A stretch of DNA of 64,000 bases from CAYRSS01 sp964426945 (GCA_964426945.1 CAYRSS010000004.1:1-64000); one strand, 5' to 3'. Shown: positions 34,844-44,623, counted from the first letter of the stretch. Notes: generated by a model from the letters alone, not told the origin. A program made the numbers and translations.

Positions 34844-34940
34844 GCCGTCCCCGGCCGGAAGCCGCTTGAACGGCCGCCGCGGCGTCTTAAGATGGCGCTG
34901 CGGGGCCGGGGACGTCGCTCCGCGGGAGGCGCGACGGCTC

Positions 34941-35630
34941 ATGTCTGAGCGACCACGCAAGAACTTCGAGATCCGCATCGAGCCGCTCTCAGAGCGCTAC
35001 GTCGAAGACGCGGCGCGGATTCACGCCGTCTGCTTCCCCGACAAGATCGAGACGCTGCTCGGTCATGACTGCATCTGCGACGTGTACCATACTCGATTTC
35101 TCGGCCCGCAGCGCGACACGTTCTGCCTGATCGCGGTGCACCAGCCCGACGGGAAGCTGGCTGCCTACCTGTACGGCTCGGAGCCCATGAAGGACCCCGA
35201 CATGCCGCACGGGTTCATCAACCAGCGGGTGTTCCGACGGCATCTGTTCCGTAAGATCTGGTTTCGACCGGACCTGTGGCGGTTCCTCGTCAAGTTCGCG
35301 TGGCGCAAATTCTTCGACAAGAGCTACAACGAAGGGGCGGACAAGCCAGTGCCCGAGTGGGCGAGCGTCGCCAAGATGCTCGGCATTCACCCCGACTTCC
35401 GCGGCGGCAACATCGGCGTGGACCTGATGCTCGCCATCGAGGACGAGGCGCGCAAACGCGGCGCGCGGCGGCTGATGGGGCTCGTCGAACAGACGAACAT
35501 CAAGGCCGAGAAGCTCTACAAGTCGATCGGCTGGGTGCGGACATCACCCGACGCCGACAAGTACACCGTCTTCGCGATGCACAAGGACATCGACACCGAC
35601 CGCCAGCCCAAGCCCCTGACCGACCCGTAA
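34941..35630 (+). CDS. GNAT-family acetyltransferase
   Basis: 229 aa. GNAT motif A is VAKMLGIHPDFRGGNIGVDLMLAIEDEARKRG, with the acetyl-CoA loop RGGNIG. Motif B is VEQTNIKAEKLYKSIGWVRT. The N-terminal half carries the substrate-specific part, with several basic/aromatic segments (HLFRKIWFRPDLWRF). The ATG at 34941 follows GGGAGGCGCGACGG; an in-frame ATG at 34866 lacks similarity. The acceptor is unknown. It is 97 bases after the porin gene and precedes another acyltransferase-like gene, next to the polysaccharide operon that converges from the right. Confidence 0.8.
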   Translation: MSERPRKNFEIRIEPLSERYVEDAARIHAVCFPDKIETLLGHDCICDVYHTRFLGPQRDTFCLIAVHQPDGKLAAYLYGSEPMKDPDMPHGFINQRVFRRHLFRKIWFRPDLWRFLVKFAWRKFFDKSYNEGADKPVPEWASVAKMLGIHPDFRGGNIGVDLMLAIEDEARKRGARRLMGLVEQTNIKAEKLYKSIGWVRTSPDADKYTVFAMHKDIDTDRQPKPLTDP

Positions 35631-35771
35631 GCCCGGGGGACCTGCGACTGATGTTTTCGGACGCTTCGCGACCTCGCGTGCTGCCGCCCCGCCCCCCTGC
35701 CGATACACGCTTGACGTCCCCCGCCGGCGGGACCATAGTGCCCGGCTCCTCCCAGGCTTGAAGGCGGCGGA

Positions 35772-36716
35772 ATGAAAGCGAGCACCGTGAGCGACCCGAA
35801 GAGCGGACCCGAGCCGCAGGACATCGAGTTCCCCCTCATCGACCTGAAGCACTGCACGACGGATGAGTACTGCCGCGCGCTGGTGGCCGAGGGAGATCTG
35901 CCCTTCTGGTGGCAGCACGAAACGCCCCCCGATCGCAACTACGCCGTTCCCTTTCAGGACACGCTGGGAACGTGGTGGTACCAGGTGCGGCCGGGCTATG
36001 CCTGGCCGGCGGACGCGGTTGAGGCGGTGCCGTCGCCCGGTCGCAAACTCCCTTACAAGAAGACCTATCTCGCGTATCAGCATGTCGTGCCCGAGGCCGA
36101 GCGCAGCAACGGCGCGCTGGTCGTGAACATGATCCTCGACCTGCCGGCCTATGGGGCGCGGTCGATCGGCGACAAGCGGCGGGCGGTACGCAAGGGGCTC
36201 AAGTGCTGCGAGGTGATTGCGGTCGAGACGATCGACGACCGCCGAATGCCCGGCGCGCTGAAGTGCTGGAACGACCTGGTCTCGCGCACGGGCTGGCGGA
36301 CGCTTCGCGACGAGGCGTACATCCGACGTACGTGGGAGCGGATCATCGCCATGCCCGGAACGACGATCCTGCTGGCGATCGACCGGGAGAAGGACGACGT
36401 CGCCGGCTTCCTGATTATCCGCACCTTCGGCCGCACAAGCTACGTCGACACGATCGCGTCGAACTCCGACCTGCTCGACAGCCGGCCCAATGACATCCTC
36501 ATGTGGACGATGCTGCGTAACGCGCAGCGGATCGACGGGGTGACCCGGGCGCACTATTCGATCAAGTCTGACGTGGAGGCGCTGGAGAAGTTCAAGCAGT
36601 CGATCGGGTTTGAGCCGGTGCGCTTCCCGGCGATGCTGCACGCGCGGCCGGGGATGATGACGGCGCTGCGATTGCTGAAGCCCGCGACCTATCGCCGGTT
36701 GACCGGCCGAAGCTGA
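35772..36716 (+). CDS. GNAT/FemAB-like acyltransferase
   Basis: 314 aa. No perfect signature, but the C-terminal half (VAGFLIIRTFGRTSYVDTIAS, then NDILMWTMLRNAQRIDGVTRAHYSIKSDVEALEKFKQSIGFEPVRFPAM) has the GNAT-superfamily order of two strands, helix and strand seen in FemAB-like N-acyltransferases. The N-terminal part is Trp-rich (FWWQHETPP, GTWWYQVRPGYAW). It likely modifies a sugar or cell-surface amine. It converges on the leftward DUF2723 gene, with 27 bases between. Confidence 0.6.
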   Translation: MKASTVSDPKSGPEPQDIEFPLIDLKHCTTDEYCRALVAEGDLPFWWQHETPPDRNYAVPFQDTLGTWWYQVRPGYAWPADAVEAVPSPGRKLPYKKTYLAYQHVVPEAERSNGALVVNMILDLPAYGARSIGDKRRAVRKGLKCCEVIAVETIDDRRMPGALKCWNDLVSRTGWRTLRDEAYIRRTWERIIAMPGTTILLAIDREKDDVAGFLIIRTFGRTSYVDTIASNSDLLDSRPNDILMWTMLRNAQRIDGVTRAHYSIKSDVEALEKFKQSIGFEPVRFPAMLHARPGMMTALRLLKPATYRRLTGRS

Positions 36717-36743
36717 TCGCGCTGTAGACGATCCGGGCAGCGG

Positions 36744-38363
36744 TCAATCCGACGCCGCCTCCACCGACGGCTCAGCGCGACCCTTCAGCCCGACCACCCG
36801 CCACACCACGCCCTCCTGCTCAAGCTCGTACTCCTCCAGCAGCCATCGCGGCGCGTAGGGCACGCGCGGGGTTACCACGTAGAACCGGCTGTCGTCGAGC
36901 CAGGGCTGAAGCCTTGCACGCCCGAACCGGCCATCCTCTTCGTCGCGCGGATTCAGGGGCGGAAAAACCGTCACGTCGGGCCGCCGCTTCTGGGTGATCT
37001 TCAAATACTGCACCGGGCGCACAGCAGTTCCGTCGGCCCAGAGGAAGGCGTCGGGCGCAAGCGTCTTCAATACCTCGTCCGCAAACCTGCGCGGTCCGGC
37101 TTCCCCGAATTTCCATGGATGCAGAAAGTACGTGTAAGCGTCGCGATAAGGAACCTCCTGCGCACCACCCGGGCCGATGCCGAACTCGCGAGCCACCTGG
37201 GGCAGCGGGAGGTACACCGCGACAGGCAGCAGCGCCCCCGCCACCGCCCAGGCCATTCGGGTCCGCCCGCCCGCCCGGAGAAATCGCTCTACCCCGAACG
37301 CCAGAACGACCGCGAGCAGCACAATCGTCGGAATGAAGAAGGTGAACTGGTCGGGCACGTCGTAGCGCACCGCGAACACCAGATGGATGACCGCCAGACC
37401 CGCGACGACGGCGGCCGTAGGGTCGTGGCGCTTGCGCACGATGGCTGCCGCTCCGGGGATCATGAGCAGCGCCAGCGGGGTCGGGTAGTTCATGGCCAGA
37501 CAGATAACGCTGTCGCGCAATTGGCGCAGGCCGGGCAGCGGGTTCAACGCCTTGGCCGCGTACCCGCCGCCGCCCGCGCCGCCGAACAGAGCAGAGCGAA
37601 GCACTTCACCGGCGCTGTCGCCGGCGGCGAGGCGATCGACGATCATGCCGAGGTAGATCGACGCGCCTAGGCACCAGGCGGCGAGCATGGCCACCAGCAC
37701 AACGGCGGGAAGCCGGCGACGGCACAGCTCCGCGAGCACCAGCACCGCATACACCGCCAGGCTGAGCCCCGCGAACATGTGGTTGCTGATGCCCAGCCCA
37801 TTCGCGAAGAACAGCAGCACGAGCCATCGCCCGCGGCGCGTGGCCGTGAAACGCTCCAGGCAGAGCAGCTCGGCCGTCAGCAACGCCGTGGTGACGGTGT
37901 AGACCTCGGCCAGGGCGCAGTGCTGCCAGAACGTATGCGCGACGGTCAGCGACGTAGCGCCGATGGCCGCGGCCCATGCGGCGGAGCGGCCCGGACCAAT
38001 CACACGGCAAAGCAGGAGCCGCAGGAACAGGTGGAGATTGGCGATGGTGATCGCGCCGAAGACCGCAGAAACGAAGTTGGTTCGCCACGCCGGCTCGCCG
38101 ACGGGTATCCACTGAAACGTGGTCGTGAATGCGTAGTAGAGCGGATGGGCCAGCGCAAGCCCCAGACCACCGTCAAAATCGCGGCGGAGCGTGCGGACCT
38201 GGGCCAGCCCGCTGTCCTGCCACAGGACGCCGGGGGCCATTGTGGCGACGTAGAGCACCCCCGATAACGCGAAGGCAGCGAGCCAGACGCGCGCGGGGCG
38301 AAACGACGACCCGCCGCCTGCGCCGGCTCGCCCCCCCGCCGCGTTGCCATCGCCGGGGTTCAT
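36744..38363 (-). CDS. DUF2723/PMT-type membrane glycosyltransferase
   Basis: 539 aa. Ten or more helices: ARVWLAAFALSGVLYVAT, then the conserved APGVLWQDSG with an acidic residue for catalysis, the ALAHPLYY loop, and further helices (YAVLVLAELCRR, VVLVAMLAAWCLGASIYLGMI, FFIPTIVLLAVVLAFGVERFL). The C-terminal soluble domain contains LPLPQVAREF and FLWADG. The DUF2723 family attaches or moves sugars from lipid carriers on the periplasmic side. The ATG at 38363 overlaps the TGA of the heparinase-like gene (ATGA), and it is the last gene of the operon 44623-36744. Confidence 0.8.
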   Translation of the reverse strand: MNPGDGNAAGGRAGAGGGSSFRPARVWLAAFALSGVLYVATMAPGVLWQDSGLAQVRTLRRDFDGGLGLALAHPLYYAFTTTFQWIPVGEPAWRTNFVSAVFGAITIANLHLFLRLLLCRVIGPGRSAAWAAAIGATSLTVAHTFWQHCALAEVYTVTTALLTAELLCLERFTATRRGRWLVLLFFANGLGISNHMFAGLSLAVYAVLVLAELCRRRLPAVVLVAMLAAWCLGASIYLGMIVDRLAAGDSAGEVLRSALFGGAGGGGYAAKALNPLPGLRQLRDSVICLAMNYPTPLALLMIPGAAAIVRKRHDPTAAVVAGLAVIHLVFAVRYDVPDQFTFFIPTIVLLAVVLAFGVERFLRAGGRTRMAWAVAGALLPVAVYLPLPQVAREFGIGPGGAQEVPYRDAYTYFLHPWKFGEAGPRRFADEVLKTLAPDAFLWADGTAVRPVQYLKITQKRRPDVTVFPPLNPRDEEDGRFGRARLQPWLDDSRFYVVTPRVPYAPRWLLEEYELEQEGVVWRVVGLKGRAEPSVEAASD

Positions 38364-40432
38364 CGCGGCTCCTGACCCGTCGGGCCGCCGCTCGCAGTAC
38401 GCACGAGCTCCGCCGGGCCCGCGATCGTGAGGAACCGCAGCGGCAACGGCGCATCCACCCGGACGACGATCGTCGGCACGGGCGTCTTCTCGGCGTAGTA
38501 GAGTGACTCCCAGCCCTCGGGACGAGACCCCTCCACGCCGCGAGCCAGCGAAGCCTCGCTGCCCGCGGGTGAGATCACGCGGATGCTCCACGACTCGCCG
38601 GCGATCAACGCAGACCAGGTGTCGCCCTCGCGGCTCCACGACGCATCACACAGCCGCCAGCGCAGCGCAGCACGATGGGCGCCGGCGCCGCGGATCTCGT
38701 CATGGATCAGGTACAGATCACCGCGGCGCTCCACGCGCCGCCGGTGAATCGGCGCGCCCGGCAGGCGCGTGTAGCCGTAGTGCTCTCCCTCGAACGCGCC
38801 GCCCGAGCCGCAGTCTCCCTCCATCGCGACAAGCGCCGCCCGCGGCCAGCGGAACCAGAGAAACCGCGGACCTTTAACCATCTGGTCCTGTCCGTCGACT
38901 TCGACCACGTTGTGACCGGCGGACGACAGGAAGAAGCTCCACCACGGCTCGTCGCAGTAATACATGTAACTGCCGCCGTCGCGAAGCACGTTCACGCCGC
39001 GGTAGCGCAGGTCGAAGTGCAGCAGGTCGCTCTGCCCCGGCCGGTCGCGATAAGTGTGGCAGCGGATCATCCCTGCCGAGTTTGGACCGCGCAGGAAGTA
39101 GTAGCCGCCGTCGTCGAGGCTCGCATCGGCCGACTGTGCCAGCGGCTGCGTCGGCCCATCAAGCGAGGCCGGCCCGGAGAGCCAGAGCATCGTCTCATCC
39201 CACGGACCGGCCGGCAGACACCGCGTGCCGTGGACCAGCTGGTGCGCCGCCTGCGCCACGGGACGGAAATCGAGATAGCCGCAGGTGGACAGCGGCAGGA
39301 TCAGCGCGCCGTCATTGCATCCATAGTTGGGCACCAGGCCGGTCTGCGGATCGATCATCTCGAGCAGCCAGTCCATGGCGCGCTCAAACCGATCGAGCAC
39401 GACCGGAGGAAGGGTCACACCACTGAGGCGACAGAGCCGCACACCCCACAGCAGGTCGTCCATCATCACGCGGTGATAAAAGCAGGAGTGCTGCACGAAC
39501 GAGCCGTCGTCGTAGACCTGTCGACCGATCTCCTCCGAAAGGACGGTAAGTCCCTTCTTCAGCCATGCTGAGCCGCTGCGAATCTCGGGGAAGAGCAGGC
39601 CAATGGTAATCAGGCCGACGGCTTCGCTGAGGGCGTGGTTGTTCTTCTGGCTGCGGGCGTAGTTGATGTTGCCGTCGATGTGCCGGCCGGTGTACCACAC
39701 CAGTTCGGTGAGTCGAGCGTAGCGCTGCGCATCTGCAGGGTCGTCCTCGCCGATCATCGCGATCGCCGCGAACAGCCAGGCCATCATGCGGAACGTGCTC
39801 TCCTGGCCGCAGGCCCACTGCGCGGTCAGACCGTAGGGGTTCTGCCCGTTCCACGCGTCGAACATCTCCCAATACAGCTCGCGGGTCGCCGGGTCGCGCG
39901 TACGCACGTAGTGACGCGCGAGGGCGTAGGCCCAGGTGAAGCGCGACGGCTCCCACACGCATTTGATGTCCTTCAGCCGCCCGGCGAACTGGACGTAGTT
40001 CGACCAGTGCGCCCCGGTGGGCCAGTCGAGGCCGTGAAAGTGATCGCGGTTGAAGTTGATCGGCCGGCCGACATTTACAAGCGTGTGCGAAAAGAAGGGC
40101 ATCCGGCCGTCGGCCAGGTTCTGCACCAGCTTGCCCGTGGATTCACCCCACACGTGGTCATCGACGGCGCGACGCAGCGCGGCGCCGAGCGCCGGGCCGT
40201 CGGTGGGGGCGAAGAAGAACTTCTTCGCCCTCTCGCGCCAGCGCGGCAGCGCCTCGCTCGCGTCGTAGTCGGCGGTGAACTGGCTGCGCAGCTCGGCGGG
40301 CGGCAGCTCGCCGCCGGGCAGCTTGCGCCGCAGCAGGCCTAGCCTGCCGCCGAGCATCTGCCACACGCGGCGGGGAATGTTGTCCACGCCGACGGCGCGG
40401 ACCGTCCAGTATGCCCTGACGATTCGGTTCAT
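38360..40432 (-). CDS. Heparinase II/III-family polysaccharide lyase-like protein
   Basis: 690 aa, no signal peptide seen. The N-terminal alpha/alpha-toroid has PINFNRDHFHGLDWPTG, YGLTAQWACGQESTFRMMAWLF, QKNNHALSEAVGLITIGLLFPE and GSFVQHSCFYHRVMMDDLLWG. NNH...E and Y-H are the usual active-site elements of this family. The C-terminal beta-sandwich (GMIRCHTYRDRPGQSDLLHFDL) follows. Homologues are common in exopolysaccharide clusters, where they cleave or edit uronic acid polymers. It overlaps its upstream and downstream neighbours by four bases each, so the operon is tight. Confidence 0.85.
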   Translation of the reverse strand: MNRIVRAYWTVRAVGVDNIPRRVWQMLGGRLGLLRRKLPGGELPPAELRSQFTADYDASEALPRWRERAKKFFFAPTDGPALGAALRRAVDDHVWGESTGKLVQNLADGRMPFFSHTLVNVGRPINFNRDHFHGLDWPTGAHWSNYVQFAGRLKDIKCVWEPSRFTWAYALARHYVRTRDPATRELYWEMFDAWNGQNPYGLTAQWACGQESTFRMMAWLFAAIAMIGEDDPADAQRYARLTELVWYTGRHIDGNINYARSQKNNHALSEAVGLITIGLLFPEIRSGSAWLKKGLTVLSEEIGRQVYDDGSFVQHSCFYHRVMMDDLLWGVRLCRLSGVTLPPVVLDRFERAMDWLLEMIDPQTGLVPNYGCNDGALILPLSTCGYLDFRPVAQAAHQLVHGTRCLPAGPWDETMLWLSGPASLDGPTQPLAQSADASLDDGGYYFLRGPNSAGMIRCHTYRDRPGQSDLLHFDLRYRGVNVLRDGGSYMYYCDEPWWSFFLSSAGHNVVEVDGQDQMVKGPRFLWFRWPRAALVAMEGDCGSGGAFEGEHYGYTRLPGAPIHRRRVERRGDLYLIHDEIRGAGAHRAALRWRLCDASWSREGDTWSALIAGESWSIRVISPAGSEASLARGVEGSRPEGWESLYYAEKTPVPTIVVRVDAPLPLRFLTIAGPAELVRTASGGPTGQEPR

Positions 40433-41304
40433 GCAGAGCCCTTCGCGGCGGCGGGGCCACGATCACCCGCGGCTCTCTCCGGGAATCGGAAATCGCCCGC
40501 ATCGACCAGCGTGATACCGCCACGCATCCTCAACCGCAGCACTTCCAGCATCGGTTCGGCCATGACGAAGAACTGCCGCCCCGCGGCGGGATCCTGCGGT
40601 GCAGGCTGAACCGTTCCGGCGGCGAGAGCGTCCACGGCCTCGAGCAGTGTCTCCACCGTCACGCGCGTGGCCACTCCCCGAAGGAGGCTGATGTTTCCCG
40701 TCTGCACCGCGTCCTCGGGAAGCGGCCGGGCCAGGAGGATCGGCCCGGTGTCGATGCCCTCGTCCATCAGCATGGCTGTCACAACCGGCCGCACGCCGTA
40801 CCACAGGGCCCACTCAGCGGAGTTCATGCCGCGAAACGCCGGCAGCGGCCCGCCGTGTCCGTTGAGCACCCCCAGCCGCGGGATCGAGAGAAACTCACGC
40901 CGGACGATGCCGCCGCCGCCATAAACAACGAGGTCTGGCGACAAACCGCGCAGCGTCGCCAATGTCGCCGGATCGTTGAGCGAGCGAACGCCGGTCGCCC
41001 GTGCCCCTACCGCCCGGCACGCCTCCGCCACGTTGCGCGACGCCACGCCGCGCTCGCGCAGGTAGGTCAGCAGGGGGGCGACTTCATCGCCGGGGCCCCG
41101 GCCGCCGCCCCCGCCCAGGCGCTGCCACGCCCGGCGGAGCATGCGCCGCAGGCCGAGCTGCCGACGGTAGGCCCGCAGCCGCCCGGCGTCGAGCACACGG
41201 ACCGTCAGGCACGCCGCGACCGTGTGGCCCCGTTCAACCAGCCCGTGTATCAAGCCGACGGCGTGAAGACTCCGGCCATATCCAGCCGTCACGACGACGC
41301 GCAT
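40429..41304 (-). CDS. Formyltransferase-family protein (likely sugar N-formyltransferase)
   Basis: 291 aa. The formyltransferase fold is shown by SPDLVVYGGGGIVRREFL, then GVLNGHGGPLPAFRG with the catalytic Asn and His, and DEGIDTGPILLA with the catalytic Asp. The N-terminal stretch VVVTAGYGRSLHAVGLIHGLVERGH replaces the folate-binding start of methionyl-tRNA formyltransferase and there is no anticodon-type C-terminal domain, so an amino-sugar acceptor is more likely. It uses formyl-tetrahydrofolate in known homologues. A GGAGAG site precedes the ATG at 41304; it overlaps the upstream gene by 16 bases. Confidence 0.75.
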   Translation of the reverse strand: MRVVVTAGYGRSLHAVGLIHGLVERGHTVAACLTVRVLDAGRLRAYRRQLGLRRMLRRAWQRLGGGGGRGPGDEVAPLLTYLRERGVASRNVAEACRAVGARATGVRSLNDPATLATLRGLSPDLVVYGGGGIVRREFLSIPRLGVLNGHGGPLPAFRGMNSAEWALWYGVRPVVTAMLMDEGIDTGPILLARPLPEDAVQTGNISLLRGVATRVTVETLLEAVDALAAGTVQPAPQDPAAGRQFFVMAEPMLEVLRLRMRGGITLVDAGDFRFPERAAGDRGPAAAKGSA

Positions 41305-42455
41305 GGAGACTCTCCGGGCGGCGTGCGCAGGATGGCGCACGCCAGCATCAGCGCGTCGACGAAGAACTTGGGCGCCCAGTTGGGATAGCGCAGCGTCAGG
41401 TAGCGTCCCCAGATCGGGCTTGAGCCGGCGATGGCGCCGTGATTCTGCCGATCGAGCGTGCGCAGCCTCTGTCGGTCCATCACAAACGACAACGCCTTGA
41501 GCGCGGCGCTGAGAAACCGCGCGTCGCCGGTCGCAACGTGGATCTTCATCCAGATGATCGCCATCTGGCAGTTGCCCGTGAGGCAGGTGTACCAGGTGAC
41601 GCCGCGAAGCTCCTCGTCGTACGCCCCCGCCAGCCCGCCGCCGAGTTCCATTTTCCTGCGCAGGGCGTCCGCCGCCCGGTGTGCGCCGTCAAAGTAGCTA
41701 CGTCCGCCGGGGCCGAGGAGTGCGGCACTCTCGAGGAACCCCCGGATCGTGTAGGCAATCGTATGCGTAAACGCGGGCCGGCCCGGGGCGAAGGCCCAGT
41801 TGCTGAACCCGCCGGAGGGCCGCTGCCACGATAATATCGCGCGTAGCGCACGCTCCACCGCAGCGGCGACCGCCGGATCGCTCCGGCGGGTGTGGACCAG
41901 CTGCATGGGCCAGCACACGCGGGTGTAGTAGGCCGGGCTGTGACCCTGCACGTAGGCGTGGGCGGCCCAGGTGCCCGAGGCGGGATCCACGCCGGCGGCA
42001 AGCCACACCGCGGCCCGACTCGCCGCGTCGAGGTACTTCGCGTCGCCGGATTGGTCGTAGGCGGCGACCAGGCCCAGAATCATCTGGCCGGTATTAAACA
42101 CGCTCGGGCCGCGGCTGGCCCGGCCGCGGGCGATGTGCCCGCCCGGAAGACTGCCGTCGGGCATCTGCAGGCCCAGAATCCAATCAGCCTGCCGAAGGGC
42201 GATCGCGACCAGCTCGGGTCGATTCGCGAAGCGGGCGTAGTCGAGCAACGTCGGAATCAGGTAGCCCGTCGTCTCCGGATAGGGCCACGACCAGCCGCGG
42301 AGCGGCACGTACCAACGCGAATAGAACCGGGCTGAGCCCTGTCCGCCGCAGGCCTCGATCGAGCGCACGAGCCAGCCGACGGCGGCCGCAGCGGCGGACT
42401 CTGCACGGGTGATGAACGCGGTCTCGGCGTGCGGAGTGGCGGGCGTGCGGGTCAT
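41289..42455 (-). CDS. Alpha/alpha-toroid protein of the polysaccharide operon
   Basis: 388 aa, family not firmly named. The sequence has helix pairs with recurring GxxxxxL and aromatic residues: ETTGYLIPTLLDYARF, QADWILGLQMPDGSLPGG, SVFNTGQMILGLVAAYDQSGDAKYLDAASRAAVWLAAG, RPSGGFSNWAF and WYTCLTGNCQMAIIWMKIHVATGD. This is like six-hairpin glycosidase or prenyltransferase toroids. It lacks a signal peptide. The context, between an oxidoreductase and a formyltransferase, suggests a role in building or trimming the operon's polysaccharide. The ATG at 42455 begins eight bases after the preceding gene's last sense codon; a GTG at 42461 overlaps that stop. Confidence 0.55.
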   Translation of the reverse strand: MTRTPATPHAETAFITRAESAAAAAVGWLVRSIEACGGQGSARFYSRWYVPLRGWSWPYPETTGYLIPTLLDYARFANRPELVAIALRQADWILGLQMPDGSLPGGHIARGRASRGPSVFNTGQMILGLVAAYDQSGDAKYLDAASRAAVWLAAGVDPASGTWAAHAYVQGHSPAYYTRVCWPMQLVHTRRSDPAVAAAVERALRAILSWQRPSGGFSNWAFAPGRPAFTHTIAYTIRGFLESAALLGPGGRSYFDGAHRAADALRRKMELGGGLAGAYDEELRGVTWYTCLTGNCQMAIIWMKIHVATGDARFLSAALKALSFVMDRQRLRTLDRQNHGAIAGSSPIWGRYLTLRYPNWAPKFFVDALMLACAILRTPPGESPCASS

Positions 42456-42460
42456 GACGA

Positions 42461-44623
42461 TCACACCGCCGCGGCCGGCGGTGCCAGCCGGATGACACTT
42501 CCCTCGCGTGCGGCGCGAACCGCGGCGAAGCTCGCGACGGTAACCATGTCGAGCTCTTCGAAGGGAATCAGTGCCGGGCCGCCCGCGGCAACGCCGCGGA
42601 GGAAGCGGGCGATTTCTTCGCGGTGGCCCTTGTCGATACGCATCTTCATCGACGGCGCGCCAGGCCAGTCGTAAGCGGTGAGACGGCGCCAGTTGTCGAT
42701 GACCACCACGCGGCCCTCGCTGAACACCTCGACCCGCTCCTTGGGGAACGACTTGGGGCCGTTCGCCCAATAGTGCACCGTGCCGATGGAGCCGTCGGCG
42801 AAGGTCAGACTGATGGTCATCTTATCCTCGCGGACGGCGACGCCGCCGGGGCCGAACATGTTCGCCTGCACGGAGGCGATCGGGCGGCCGACGAGGAACA
42901 TCAGAAGGTCGATGAAGTGGCACCCTTCACCGACGATACGGCCGCCGCCGACCGCCGGATCCTGAATCCAGCTGTCCGGCGGAATGTCGCCCGCATTGAC
43001 CATGATCGAAACCGCGACCGGTTGCGACCGGCCGGCGAGCATGGCGCGGACCTTTTCCGCATGCGGGGCGAAGCGGCGGTTGAAACCGACCATCAGCTGC
43101 CGATCGGGGTGCGCCGCGTGGGCCGCGCGCACGAGCTCAAGCCCTTCCTCGTCGATGGCGAGCGGCTTCTCGACGAAGACGTGCTTGCCGGCGGCGAGCG
43201 CCTCGGCGGTCATCCTCGCATGGGAGCTGTGGCGGGTCGTGATGAAGACTGCGTTGATCTCGGGATCGGCCAGGACGCCGCGATAGTCGGTGGTGGCTTC
43301 GTCTGCTTCGAATTTGCGCGCGGCGTGCAGGCCGCTGACGCCCCCGGCGCTGCCCACGGTGCGCAGGCGCCCGCCCGCGGCCTGGATAGCCGGCAGCAGC
43401 ACGAGCTTGGTGAAGTTCCCCGCACCGATGACGCCCACAACCGGGGCGGAGGCTTTCGGGGAGGAAGCGGCGACTGGTCGTGCCAGCTTGATGACACCGG
43501 CCCGCGGCGCAGGCTGCTGCGGATAGGTCATCACCACGCCCAGCGCGCCGGGGTCGTTGATGATCGCGTCGTACGCCGTGCCCGCCTCGCCGTGGGCGAT
43601 GTGGCGGCTGATGAGCGGCTTGACGTCGAGCCGCGCGGTGGCCATCGACCCGAGCACGGCCTCGAAGTTTCGCGCGACCGTCCAGCGCACGTAGGGCAAA
43701 GGATAGTCGCGCGCTTCGCCTTCATAGACCGGATCGTAGCGGCCCGGGCCGTACGCACAGGACACCTGGAAGCTGAGCTCCTTCTCGTAGAAATCGCTGC
43801 GCTTCAGATCAAGCCCGACCACGCCCACCAGCACGATGCGGCCGCGCTTGCGGCACATCTGCGCGGCTTCATGGATGATCGCATCGGTGCGGGCGGAGGC
43901 GGTGATGAGCACGCCGTCAACGCCGCGCCCGGCGCTGAAGGCGTGACCCGCCTTGACCGGATCGGCCCCGTCGCGCGCGACGAGCACCTCACAGCCGAAC
44001 GAGCGGGCCAGCTCGCATCGCTGCGGGTTGGTGTCGATGCCAAGCACATGGCACCCATGCGCCCGGAGGATCTGCGCCGCCATCAGCCCCAGCAGGCCGA
44101 GGCCGACGACGACGAACCCCTCGCCCAGCGTCGGGTTCATCAGCCGGATGCCGTGCAGCGCGATCGACCCGAGCACCGTGAAGCTCGCCTGGTCGTCAGG
44201 GACGCTGTCGGGGATCTTCGCGGCGAGCGTCGTGGGCACGCACACCATCTCTGCATGCGGCCCATTGGAGGCGACACGGTCGCCCACGGCGAAGTGTTCG
44301 ACGCCGCGCCCGACTTCCACGACACGCCCGACGTTGCAGTAGCCCAGCGGCAGCGGCTCGTCGAGGCGGGAGAAAACAGTCTCCAACGTCGGAAACAGGC
44401 CGTCGGTCCGGATCTTGGCCAGTACCTGCTTGACCTTCTCCGGCTGGGCGCGAGCCTTGGCGAGCAGGCCGGCGCGGCCGAACTCGACCAGCATGCGCTC
44501 GGTCCCCGCGGAGATGAGCGAGGCCGTGGTCTGGATCAGGAGGTGGCCGGGGCGCACAGCCGGGCAGGGGACGTCGGCGACCTCAATCTGCCCGGTGCGA
44601 AGATGTTGGAGAACCTGCTTCAC
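42461..44623 (-). CDS. Bi-domain oxidoreductase (Zn-ADH-like plus Gfo/Idh/MocA)
   Basis: 720 aa with two NAD(P)-binding halves. The first half (to about residue 380) is medium-chain alcohol dehydrogenase-like: GYCNVGRVVEVGRGVEHFAVGDRV and a Rossmann motif in FVVVGLGLLGLMAAQILRAHG. The second half is Gfo/Idh/MocA: PVVGVIGAGNFTKLVLLP, HVFVEKPLAIDEEGL, VGFNRRF and GEGCHFIDLLMFL. Such fusions recur in exopolysaccharide loci and probably make or oxidise a nucleotide sugar. The GTG at 44623 starts the homology (VKQVLQHLRTGQIEV); the frame upstream is low-complexity. First gene of the operon. Confidence 0.85.
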   Translation of the reverse strand: MKQVLQHLRTGQIEVADVPCPAVRPGHLLIQTTASLISAGTERMLVEFGRAGLLAKARAQPEKVKQVLAKIRTDGLFPTLETVFSRLDEPLPLGYCNVGRVVEVGRGVEHFAVGDRVASNGPHAEMVCVPTTLAAKIPDSVPDDQASFTVLGSIALHGIRLMNPTLGEGFVVVGLGLLGLMAAQILRAHGCHVLGIDTNPQRCELARSFGCEVLVARDGADPVKAGHAFSAGRGVDGVLITASARTDAIIHEAAQMCRKRGRIVLVGVVGLDLKRSDFYEKELSFQVSCAYGPGRYDPVYEGEARDYPLPYVRWTVARNFEAVLGSMATARLDVKPLISRHIAHGEAGTAYDAIINDPGALGVVMTYPQQPAPRAGVIKLARPVAASSPKASAPVVGVIGAGNFTKLVLLPAIQAAGGRLRTVGSAGGVSGLHAARKFEADEATTDYRGVLADPEINAVFITTRHSSHARMTAEALAAGKHVFVEKPLAIDEEGLELVRAAHAAHPDRQLMVGFNRRFAPHAEKVRAMLAGRSQPVAVSIMVNAGDIPPDSWIQDPAVGGGRIVGEGCHFIDLLMFLVGRPIASVQANMFGPGGVAVREDKMTISLTFADGSIGTVHYWANGPKSFPKERVEVFSEGRVVVIDNWRRLTAYDWPGAPSMKMRIDKGHREEIARFLRGVAAGGPALIPFEELDMVTVASFAAVRAAREGSVIRLAPPAAAV

